32,632 nucleotides of DNA from NCBI GenBank assembly GCA_049642385.1, contig JBAROU010000188.1, forward strand, positions 1-32,632, in the 5' to 3' direction. This document shows, piece by piece, positions 25,002-32,134 of this stretch; the first letter of the stretch is position 1, and each line of letters starts with the position of its first letter. A model generated the notes under the pieces. It saw nothing but the letters and a program-made list of their open reading frames with translations, made no database searches and was not told the origin of the DNA. This DNA comes from JBAROU01 sp049642385. GTDB lineage: Bacteria > Chloroflexota > Dehalococcoidia > DSTF01 > RBG-16-68-14. The translations under genes were made by a program, and so were the position numbers.

Positions 25002-25022
25002 GAGATGTGGGTGTACTTGCCG

Positions 25023-25051
25023 ATCGTAACGCCAGGACCCGGCACGAGCAA
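25023..25051 (-). promoter_or_regulatory. Promoter of ftsY
   Basis: Minus strand TTGCTC (25051-25046), 17-nt spacer, TACGAT (25028-25023), predicted start about 25016, giving a 28-nt leader with the AGGAGGT SD before the CTG start. The -35 is only 3 bp from the -35 of the divergent lipoprotein promoter. Confidence 0.6.
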
Positions 25052-25054
25052 CGC

Positions 25055-25085
25055 TTGACAGGGTGCTTGGGGCGGGCACTATGCT
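25055..25085 (+). promoter_or_regulatory. Promoter of the lipoprotein/M23 peptidase pair
   Basis: TTGACA (25055-25060), 19-nt spacer, TATGCT (25080-25085), about 30 nt upstream of a strong AAAGGAGGT SD (25108-25116) and ATG at 25122. The spacer is slightly long. Its -35 lies 3 bp from that of the divergent ftsY promoter. Confidence 0.5.
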
Positions 25086-25121
25086 GGTACATGGGGTGGG
25101 TGCCGGCAAAGGAGGTAGTGA

Positions 25122-25802
25122 ATGCTGCGGCGCCCCGTGCTCTTGACCCCTGCGCTCGTCGTGTTCGTACTCGTGGCCGTGGCCGCAGGGTGCGCGACAT
25201 CCTCTGACAAGCCCAGCGACGCTGATGACGTTCTGCCAACCCAAACAGCGACGCCTGTACTTGCGCCTGCCCCAACATGGGCGACGGTGACAGCACCAGA
25301 GGCGACCGCGGTCGGACGGTCCGACTGCCCTGGCGACTGGCTCGCATATGACGATCCAGACAACCGGTACTCCATCTGCTACCCAGGCGACGCTCGAGTG
25401 TCGGCATCCGACCTCGCCCTGAATGTGCGCGGCCCGCAACCAGCCAGCCAGCAAAATGACGGGTTTACGGTGTTCGTATCCTGGTCTGAAGTGACGAGCT
25501 TTGGCGCTTCGAGGAAGGCTGACGCGGAAACATGCCAGGGCCAGTTTGTGATGGGCCAAAAGGCGAGCTCTCTCGTCGAATTGACCGTGAGTGGAAGCCA
25601 GATGTCCGCATGCTTCGCGCATGGAGCGACCGACGACGGGATCCCCTTAGGGAGCCTGGTAGGAGACATATCGCTCGCGGCAGACGGCTCGAAGCGCGAC
25701 GGGTTCCTTAACCTCCGGCTCGATTTTGGCGGTCCTAGCGCCCCCGAAATCCCTCCCGGTGGTCAGGCGATCCTCGATACGCTAGTGGTCAACGTCCGGT
25801 AA
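25122..25802 (+). CDS. Putative lipoprotein, unknown function
   Basis: 226-residue secreted protein. A basic start (MLRRP) and hydrophobic stretch end in VAAGC, a lipobox that makes Cys24 the lipidated residue after signal peptidase II. A Thr/Pro/Ala-rich linker (about 40-65) leads to a beta-rich domain starting SDCPGDWLAYDD..., with further cysteines at SICYPG, ETCQGQF and SACFAHG that could form disulfides. No family recognised. AAAGGAGGT 5 nt before the ATG and TTGACA-N19-TATGCT upstream support the start. The M23 peptidase gene follows 11 nt after the stop; both products are exported, which suggests a joint surface role. Confidence 0.8.
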   Translation: MLRRPVLLTPALVVFVLVAVAAGCATSSDKPSDADDVLPTQTATPVLAPAPTWATVTAPEATAVGRSDCPGDWLAYDDPDNRYSICYPGDARVSASDLALNVRGPQPASQQNDGFTVFVSWSEVTSFGASRKADAETCQGQFVMGQKASSLVELTVSGSQMSACFAHGATDDGIPLGSLVGDISLAADGSKRDGFLNLRLDFGGPSAPEIPPGGQAILDTLVVNVR

Positions 25803-25813
25803 GGAAGCCGTTG

Positions 25814-27136
25814 ATGAGGCAAATGGCCAGGATAGCGCTCCTGCTGCTTGTGGTCGCCGCGATTCTGAGCGCGGAGCCAGCAACGGTTGAAGGTCACCAC
25901 GGGAGCTATCGTTTCAAGTGGCCCTACCAGCCTGGTGTGAGCCATCCAACTACTAGCTTTCCATTCGAGCCGCGGGCCGGCGGAGGTCAGCACGGCGATG
26001 CGTGGGACATCGTTATCGGAAACGATAATGTCAAAGCCGCTGCCGAAGGCCTCATCACTGCTGTCTTCCGGGGGGCAGATCCCAACTCGTGTGATCCGAG
26101 TGACGGCGGTGGTTTCGGTAATTACGTGATGGTGCGCACGGGCGCGCCGAGCGGCGATCTGATGGTGACGTACGCGCACCTGGCTTCGACCTCACTCACA
26201 CCTGCGGACGAACATAGTACCCGCATCCTTCAAGGACAGGCGGTCGGCATCCAGGGCAAGACCGGCCATACGAGGGGCAACGAACTCCCGAACGACTGCG
26301 GGACACACTTGCACTTCCAGTTTGGTAGGGCGGAAGGCCCGTCGGCTACCGCAACTAATCCGGCTCATCCGTCGGTGATCGACGGGCAGTCAGTGACAAA
26401 TTCGAGCTCAGCGGGCCCATCGACCAACTCCGCGGTGGGCAATATTACGCCATCCGGCGGTGCGATTCACGACAAATACCTGGATTTAGGCACCACGTTT
26501 ACCTCCTGGGCGACGGTTGGCTGGCCCGCGGATCGAACCGGGAGCCAGAGCGGCTGCCCCGGCTCATCTCCATACTGCCGTCTCTATCCCCACTACTTCC
26601 CAGACCCGGCAGCGGGGCATTGGGGCACCCGACAGGAATTCCGGCTGCATCCTGACGGGGCAGGACGGGAGTACGGGAGCGTCATGGCCGGTCGCTGGGC
26701 GCTCGATAGCGCACACTGGGTACAACCGCAGTTCTATGACGAGTTTCTGCAGGGAGGCTTTGTCGGGAGTTCAACGGCCCGCTACCGCATCAGCGTGCCG
26801 CTGATGGATCAAATCGGTAGCTTTCCAGGCCTCTGCGAAGTCGCTGTAGGCTGCGCCGGCTATCAGCGCTTTCACCTGGGCTACGTCTGGAATTCCTCAG
26901 GAACCATTCGAGCGCAGTTCTGCCCGGATGTCTCTCCGGCTTACCCTAATCCTGACTACTCAGTGTCGGTGGGGGACATCTTCGAGGTTGTCAGCTACTT
27001 CGGTATTCCTGATCCGGCCGAGCCCTTCCAGGCATGGCCCGGCGCTTGGCGAGATATGGATGGCGACGGCACCGTTTCTGTTGGAGATGTTGCCCTGGTG
27101 AACAAAGCCTTCGGCCAGGTCTGTTACCCGACCTAA
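25814..27136 (+). CDS. Secreted M23 (LytM-like) peptidase with C-terminal dockerin-like repeat
   Basis: 440-residue secreted protein. A signal peptide (MRQMARIALLLLVVAAILSA) is followed by an M23 domain at about residues 45-185: the first ligands in QHGDAWDI, YAHL as the active-site His strand, and HLHFQF as the HxH motif. M23 enzymes are zinc peptidases that usually cut peptidoglycan cross-links. A Ser/Thr-rich linker and a beta-rich middle region follow. The last 60 residues contain DMDGDGTVSVGDV, a calcium-loop repeat of dockerin type, and a weaker upstream copy (SVSVGDIFEVV). ATG at 25814 has AAGGAAG 6 nt upstream; a TTG one codon earlier is possible. Convergent with smc, stops 16 nt apart. 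Confidence 0.85.
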   Translation: MRQMARIALLLLVVAAILSAEPATVEGHHGSYRFKWPYQPGVSHPTTSFPFEPRAGGGQHGDAWDIVIGNDNVKAAAEGLITAVFRGADPNSCDPSDGGGFGNYVMVRTGAPSGDLMVTYAHLASTSLTPADEHSTRILQGQAVGIQGKTGHTRGNELPNDCGTHLHFQFGRAEGPSATATNPAHPSVIDGQSVTNSSSAGPSTNSAVGNITPSGGAIHDKYLDLGTTFTSWATVGWPADRTGSQSGCPGSSPYCRLYPHYFPDPAAGHWGTRQEFRLHPDGAGREYGSVMAGRWALDSAHWVQPQFYDEFLQGGFVGSSTARYRISVPLMDQIGSFPGLCEVAVGCAGYQRFHLGYVWNSSGTIRAQFCPDVSPAYPNPDYSVSVGDIFEVVSYFGIPDPAEPFQAWPGAWRDMDGDGTVSVGDVALVNKAFGQVCYPT

Positions 27137-27152
27137 ATCGCCGGGGATACGA

Positions 27153-30100
27153 TTACTTTTTCGGTATGTCGCTCAGGCGCAATGAGAGGACCGACGTGAC
27201 GCTGTCCTCACCCATCGAGACGCCGTAGATAGTGTCGGCCATCTCGATCGTGCGGCGGTTGTGGGTGATGATGACGAACTGTGTGCGCTCGGCTAGCTCT
27301 CGTAGCGCGATGGTGAAGCGTCCGACGTTCGCCTCGTCCAGCGCCGCGTCTACTTCGTCGAGAACGCAGATGGGCGATGGATTGGTCTGCAGGAGAGCGA
27401 AGAGCAGCGCGACGGCGGTGAGCGAGCGCTCGCCGCCGGAGAGCATGTTGATCGTGCGCACGCGCTTGCGCGGCGGCTGGGCCATGATCTCGATGCCAGG
27501 CATTACGTCTTCGTCTGTCCGGGTGAGCAGTAGCTCGGCCTGGCCGCCACCGAAGAAGGTCTGGAAGTAGTGCTTGAATTGCGTGTTCACCTTGTCGAAC
27601 GTAGCGGAGAAGCGCTCCTTGATGATCTTCTCCAGCTCCCCGATCGCTTCCATCAGCGAGGCCTCGGCCTGGCTTAGGTCGCTGAGCTGGCTGGAGAGGA
27701 ACTCAACCCGTTCGCGGCTTTCGGTGTGGTCGACCTGCGCCTGTTCGTTGACCGGGCCTAGGCGCCGGATCTCGGTGCGGATCTCGCCGATGCGGCCCTT
27801 GAGCGCCATAGTGTCGACCGGGGCGCCGCCCCGCATGGGGGGCACGTCGATTTCATCTTCATCGTTCTGTTCGATTGTCAGCCAATTGGGCGGGGTATCG
27901 CCGTTTTCGGCGCGCACAACCTCGCCTTCTGCTGAGGGGGCGAACCCTTCCTCGTCGAGCTTCTCGCGGAGGCTCTCGATCTCCTCGCTGCGCAGGCGGA
28001 TATTCGATTCGGCCTCCAGAAGTGCGCGTTCGGCGTCGAGCGCGGCCGATCGGGTGGCCGCAAGCTCCTCATGCATCGCGCGTTGGCGCGTCGCAAGCTG
28101 TGTCAGGGAGCTGCGCGCCGGCTCCAGCTCCTCGCGCAGCGAGTCAGCCTCCTGTGTCTTCGCCTCGAACTCCTGGCGTGTCGCCTCAAGCCGGCTGATG
28201 AGCGTTTGCAGCTGCTCAGCAAGGGCGCCGACCTGCTCCTGGCGCCCGGCGAGCTGCTGATTGATGCGAGCCTGCCGCGCCGACTCGATGCTCAGCATCT
28301 GCCGCAGCGACCTAACCTCGCCCTGCAGCGCGCCGAGACGCGCATCCCGGCCCGCGCTCGACTGTGCCAGCCGTTCGTGAGCCGCCTGCGTTTCGTCCAC
28401 CTCCGGGCGGAGGCGCTGGGCGGTCTGCTCTTGCCCGCTCAGATCGGTTCGGGCTCGGTTCGCCTCGTCCTGCGCGGCCTCCAGCGCCCGGCCCAGCTCG
28501 ATCGTCGATGCCTGCCCCGCCGCCCGCCGCGCGTGGAGGGTCGTGAGCTTGGTCGCGAGCGTGGGGAGTCGCGCGCGCTGCTGGCCCAGCGCCTGTTCGG
28601 CAGTGGCAAGGTCGGCGCTCAGACGCTCCAGCTCAGGCTGGAGCTCGTCGATAAGGCGCTTGGCTTCGGCCGCGCTACGTTGGTTCGTCTCCAGCGCAGT
28701 CGTCGTGTCACGGTGGCGCGTGCGCAGGCGTTCCAGTTCAGCCGGCAGCTCGCCTACTTCCCGCTGATGGGTGAAAGCGCGTCGAACCGGCTTGGCGCTG
28801 CCGGCAGTCATCGACCCCTGTTGGTGGATCAGGATGCCGTCCAGCGTGACGACGCTGCCCAGCCCGCGCCTTAGGATCCGCTTGCCGATGCCAACGTTCT
28901 GGACGACGATGGTGCGCCCGAGCAGCGCGTTCACGAGCCGGCGGTAGCGGTGATCGCAGCGCACCAGCTCGGACGCGACGCCGATGACGCCGCGCTCTTC
29001 GAGCAGGTTGAGCGGGTGGTCGGAGTGAACTTCACTCAGCGGGAAGACACTGGCGCGACCCAGGTCTTCGCTCACCAGCAGTTCGACCGCCGCGAGCGCG
29101 TCCTCCTCGGACTCGACAACGATGCCGTGCAAGTGCTCGGCTAGCGCCGCCTCGATGGCGCGTTCGAGGCCGGCGGGGACGCGCAGGATCTGGCCCAGCA
29201 GCCCAATGATGCCACCGATGCGGCCGTCTGCCGGCGGCTCCTGGTCGGCAATCTTGCCGCCGGCGGCCAGCAGCGCGCGCACGGCAGCATCGGGCGCAGG
29301 TAGCTCGACGTCGGTACCCTCTGCTGCGTCCAGCCGTTGCTCAGCGGACGCGATCTCAATGTTGAGGATGCGCAGCCCGTCTTCATGCCGGCCGACGGCA
29401 GCTGTCGTCTCGGCGCGCAGCCGTTCTGCTTCGGAAAGCTTGCGCGACGTTTCTTCGACCGTCGGTGCGAGCTGGGTGTAGCGCCGCCGTCGCGTCGCGA
29501 GCTCGAACGCCCACGACTTAAGTGTGCCAACGAGCTCGTTTCGTTCGCGTCTGATCGCCTCGAGCTCCGCTGCGAAGCGATCCCGCTGCTCGACCAGCGC
29601 CGCGTGCCGCGCCTCCGCCTCAGCGAGGCGGGTGCGCGCCTGGGCGGCTCTGCGCTCGGCGTCGGAGAGGGTGCCGCGCAGGCGTTGGAGGCGCGCCTCG
29701 GTGCGCGCGGCTTCGTCTGTTTCGGCATCTGGGTTGCGAGCTTCGGCGAGATGTTCTTCGGCGGCTGCAGCGCGTGTCTTCAGATCGTCCAGCGCCCTGG
29801 TTAGCTCCTGGCGCTGCTCCTCCAGACGCTCGACCTCGTTCTGAAGCTCCTCGCGTCGAGCGACCAGCATCGTTTGCCGCTCCTCATCGATGGTGAGACG
29901 GCGTTGCAAGTCGCGACGATAGTCCTCAAGGCTGCGGTGTGTCTCATCGCGCTGGGCGATATCGCCGCGACGCTCTTCGATCGCCGTATCGAGCGCGCGC
30001 AGTCCTTCTTCGCACGCTTCGATGTTGCGCCGGGCGGCGTCGAAACCCTCCTTACGCTGATCGCAGCCGGCCCGAGCCGCTGTGAGCGCTTCTTGCGCCT

Positions 30101-30806
30101 CTTGCCACTGCTGATTAAAGAGCGTGTGGAGTGCCTCCGACAGCTCGGCGCTGAGCTTGGCGTGCTTCTCGGCGCGACCGGCCTGCCGCTCGAGCTGGCG
30201 CAGGCGCGGCTCGATCTCGCGGACGATCATCGAAACGCGCTCGAGGTTGTCGCGTGTGGCGGAGAGGCGGTTACGCGCTTCGTCCAGCTTCGACCTGTGG
30301 AGTCGCACATCGGCGGCCTCTTCGATCAAGCTGCGCCGCTCCTCGGGACGCAGCGTGAGCACTTCTTCCACCAGGCCCTGGCCCATGAAGGCGTAGCTGT
30401 TCTGGCCAACCTGCGCCTTAAGGAAGAGCTCCGTGACGTCCTTCAATCGCACGCGGCTTTGGTTGATGTAGTACTCGTTCTCGCCGCTGCGGTACGCGCG
30501 TCGGCTGACCACGACCTCCTCGTACTCGATGCCGAGCCAGCCGTCGCTGTTGTCCAGCGTCAGGCGTACCTCCGCCATGCCGAGTGCGGGTCGCTTGGCG
30601 CTGCCGCTGAAGACAACGTCTTCGGTCTTCCGTGCGCGGATGATACGGCTGGCGTGTTCGCCCAGCACCCAGCGGATCGCGTCGGCGACATTGGTCTTAC
30701 CGGAGCCGTTGGGCCCGACGACGCACGTTACCCCCGTGCCGAACGTGAAAGGCGTGACGGACGCGAAGCTCTTGAAGCCCTGGATTTCGAGTCGCTTTAC
30801 GTACAT
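27153..30806 (-). CDS. smc: Chromosome segregation protein SMC
   Basis: 1217-residue SMC ATPase that condenses and segregates the chromosome. Walker A is GPNGSGKT at residues 31-38, then two long coiled-coil arms flanking a hinge near residues 515-680 (EDALAAVELLVSEDLGRAS, GVIGVASELVRCD), and the C-terminal signature LSGGERSLTAVALLFALL near residue 1120 with Walker B ICVLDEVDAALDEAN near 1145. Length is normal. It begins 20 nt after the rnc stop, forming the conserved rnc-smc unit. The hinge and both ATPase halves look intact, so no sign of decay. Confidence 0.97.
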   Translation of the reverse strand: MYVKRLEIQGFKSFASVTPFTFGTGVTCVVGPNGSGKTNVADAIRWVLGEHASRIIRARKTEDVVFSGSAKRPALGMAEVRLTLDNSDGWLGIEYEEVVVSRRAYRSGENEYYINQSRVRLKDVTELFLKAQVGQNSYAFMGQGLVEEVLTLRPEERRSLIEEAADVRLHRSKLDEARNRLSATRDNLERVSMIVREIEPRLRQLERQAGRAEKHAKLSAELSEALHTLFNQQWQEAQEALTAARAGCDQRKEGFDAARRNIEACEEGLRALDTAIEERRGDIAQRDETHRSLEDYRRDLQRRLTIDEERQTMLVARREELQNEVERLEEQRQELTRALDDLKTRAAAAEEHLAEARNPDAETDEAARTEARLQRLRGTLSDAERRAAQARTRLAEAEARHAALVEQRDRFAAELEAIRRERNELVGTLKSWAFELATRRRRYTQLAPTVEETSRKLSEAERLRAETTAAVGRHEDGLRILNIEIASAEQRLDAAEGTDVELPAPDAAVRALLAAGGKIADQEPPADGRIGGIIGLLGQILRVPAGLERAIEAALAEHLHGIVVESEEDALAAVELLVSEDLGRASVFPLSEVHSDHPLNLLEERGVIGVASELVRCDHRYRRLVNALLGRTIVVQNVGIGKRILRRGLGSVVTLDGILIHQQGSMTAGSAKPVRRAFTHQREVGELPAELERLRTRHRDTTTALETNQRSAAEAKRLIDELQPELERLSADLATAEQALGQQRARLPTLATKLTTLHARRAAGQASTIELGRALEAAQDEANRARTDLSGQEQTAQRLRPEVDETQAAHERLAQSSAGRDARLGALQGEVRSLRQMLSIESARQARINQQLAGRQEQVGALAEQLQTLISRLEATRQEFEAKTQEADSLREELEPARSSLTQLATRQRAMHEELAATRSAALDAERALLEAESNIRLRSEEIESLREKLDEEGFAPSAEGEVVRAENGDTPPNWLTIEQNDEDEIDVPPMRGGAPVDTMALKGRIGEIRTEIRRLGPVNEQAQVDHTESRERVEFLSSQLSDLSQAEASLMEAIGELEKIIKERFSATFDKVNTQFKHYFQTFFGGGQAELLLTRTDEDVMPGIEIMAQPPRKRVRTINMLSGGERSLTAVALLFALLQTNPSPICVLDEVDAALDEANVGRFTIALRELAERTQFVIITHNRRTIEMADTIYGVSMGEDSVTSVLSLRLSDIPKK

Positions 30807-30826
30807 GGTTTAGACATCCCTGTCTC

Positions 30827-31525
30827 TCATGGTGCCGTGACAGCGTCCATGCGTTCAAGTGCGTTGTTGGCTGCTGCCTTCTCCGCTTCCTGCTTGCTGC
30901 TGCCCGATCCGGTGCCAAGCGTCCGATCGCCCACGATGACTTCGACGGTGAAGCGGCGCTCGTGGTCGGGCCCTTCCGCCCGGACAAGGCGGTAGGTCGG
31001 TGTCTGCTGGCTTTTCGACTGCGTGACCTCCTGCAGCCGGGACTTCGGGTCGGGCGGCGCCTGTTCCGCCGCCCGGGCGAACTCCGGCTTGAGCGACCTG
31101 CGGACGAATCGCCGAGCTGCGGCGAGACCGCGGTCGAGATAGATCGCGCCGACGACCGCTTCGTACACGTGCGCGAGGTTCGTCGGTCGACTGCGGCCGC
31201 CTCCGGCATCCTCGCCGCGCCCGAGCAGCAAGTCGTCACCCAGGCCGAGGCGGCGCGCTGCCTCAGCAATAGTGTCTCGCCGGACCAGGTGCGTGCGCAG
31301 CTCGGTGAGCTTGCCCTCTTGGAGCTCCGGGTGCGCAGCGAAGAGGTCGTGCGCCACGACGAGGCCCAGGACGGCGTCGCCCAGAAACTCCAAACGCTCG
31401 TTGCTCTCCAGCGCGCCATCCGGATTCTCGTTCAGGTAGGAGCTGTGGGTGAGGGCTTCGCGCAGATAGTCGCGGTTCTTAAAGCGCGCACCCAGCCGTT
31501 TTTCCACGTCGTCCAAAGATGGCAT
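30827..31525 (-). CDS. rnc: Ribonuclease III
   Basis: 232-residue double-strand-specific RNase III, which processes rRNA and structured transcripts. The signature NERLEFLGDA at residues 42-51 gives catalytic Glu46 and Asp50; EGKLTELR follows near 70, and a C-terminal dsRNA-binding domain ends in SSKQEAEKAAANNAL. In the second metal-site segment the usual Asp of A-D-x-x-E is His119 (A-H-V-Y-E122). The ATG at 31525 starts where the family starts; the frame is open for 91 more codons to a GTG at 31798, but that part is Arg/Pro/Ser-rich and unlike RNase III. Upstream lies a strong promoter about 280 nt away, so a long leader is likely. Confidence 0.93.
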   Translation of the reverse strand: MPSLDDVEKRLGARFKNRDYLREALTHSSYLNENPDGALESNERLEFLGDAVLGLVVAHDLFAAHPELQEGKLTELRTHLVRRDTIAEAARRLGLGDDLLLGRGEDAGGGRSRPTNLAHVYEAVVGAIYLDRGLAAARRFVRRSLKPEFARAAEQAPPDPKSRLQEVTQSKSQQTPTYRLVRAEGPDHERRFTVEVIVGDRTLGTGSGSSKQEAEKAAANNALERMDAVTAP

Positions 31526-31810
31526 TGCTGTCGCCTGTCGAGGTACCTCGAGCGCCTGCCGGCGAAGGTAAGCCGGGCGCGTCGAACTGCGGAACGTGGG
31601 TCTGGTTCGATTTCGAACGGACGGAGATGGGACGATACTGACGGGATGCGATAAGCGGGCGAAGTTGATGCGAGCGAGAGGAGAAGACGGACGCCGGGGT
31701 GGCGAATTGTAACTCTTAGCTATGCCGGCGCGACCCTCAATTCGCAGCGATACCACTCTCCCTCTGACGACCGAGCGCGTAGGCCGTCCGCACCCCACCG
31801 AGCTAGCGCC
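31526..31810 (-). other. Long leader or gap before rnc
   Basis: No convincing gene. If the promoter at 31811-31840 serves rnc-smc this is its 5' leader. Local inverted repeats on the sequence are CGAGGTACCTCG (31539-31550) and GTTCGA-TT-TCGAAC (31605-31618). A long frame continues in phase with rnc to a GTG at 31798, but the encoded Arg/Pro-rich sequence is not RNase III-like. Confidence 0.5.
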
Positions 31811-31840
31811 ATCTTAAGAAGGGATGTTTCCCTTTGTCAA
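31811..31840 (-). promoter_or_regulatory. Strong promoter with operator-like palindrome, upstream of rnc-smc
   Basis: Minus strand TTGACA (31840-31835), 18-nt spacer, TAAGAT (31816-31811). The spacer is almost filled by a palindrome, AAGGGA-4 nt-TCCCTT (31819-31834). Predicted transcript start is near 31804, so rnc would have a leader of about 280 nt. The palindrome between -35 and -10 is placed as an operator would be. Confidence 0.6.
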
Positions 31841-31899
31841 GGAAGGCGCATCTGTTATGTCACAGCGAGGGCGCGGCAGTACATAAACCCTGGCCGATG

Positions 31900-31928
31900 T
31901 TGCTGCGAAACCAGCGCCTCGATATGAT
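31900..31928 (+). promoter_or_regulatory. Promoter of tRNA-Arg
   Basis: TTGCTG (31900-31905), 17-nt spacer, TATGAT (31923-31928); the tRNA begins 11 nt after the -10, so transcription would start 4-5 nt upstream of the mature 5' end. Confidence 0.7.
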
Positions 31929-31939
31929 CTCTTCGGTAC

Positions 31940-32015
31940 GCCCCCGTAGCTCAGTTGGATAGAGCACCGGCCTCCGAAGCCGGTGGCGTGGGTTCGAGTC
32001 CCGCCGGGGGTACCA
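31940..32015 (+). tRNA. tRNA-Arg (anticodon CCG)
   Basis: 76-nt cloverleaf with encoded CCA. Acceptor GCCCCCG pairs with CGGGGGT (first pair G-U), D arm GCTC/GAGC, anticodon stem CCGGC/GCCGG around the loop CTCCGAA giving anticodon CCG, which reads CGG, T arm GTGGG/CCCGC with TTCGAGT loop, and discriminator A. It has its own promoter and is followed by the cyclophilin gene 119 nt downstream. Confidence 0.95.
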
Positions 32016-32134
32016 CCGTACGTTTCCTGAAAAGGCGCGCGCGCCCGAGCAGTAACACGACTTTCGAGGGTACGTTGGATTCTAGATACCGGTCTTTAGC
32101 TATGATCTCGCGTTTGTTATAGTCAAGGACGAAG

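Noticed and set aside
24989..25051. TTG at 25051 as the ftsY start
   Set aside because: No Shine-Dalgarno, and it coincides with the -35 element of the best ftsY promoter; the CTG at 24988 has a perfect AGGAGGT.
31526..31798. 91-residue N-terminal extension of RNase III from a GTG at 31798
   Set aside because: The encoded sequence is Arg/Pro/Ser-rich and lacks RNase III features; ATG at 31525 matches the family's N-terminus. The region is better seen as leader.
32034..32045. GGCGCGCGCGCC palindrome after tRNA-Arg as a terminator
   Set aside because: There is no loop and no T-run after it; simple alternating GC palindromes are expected in GC-rich DNA.
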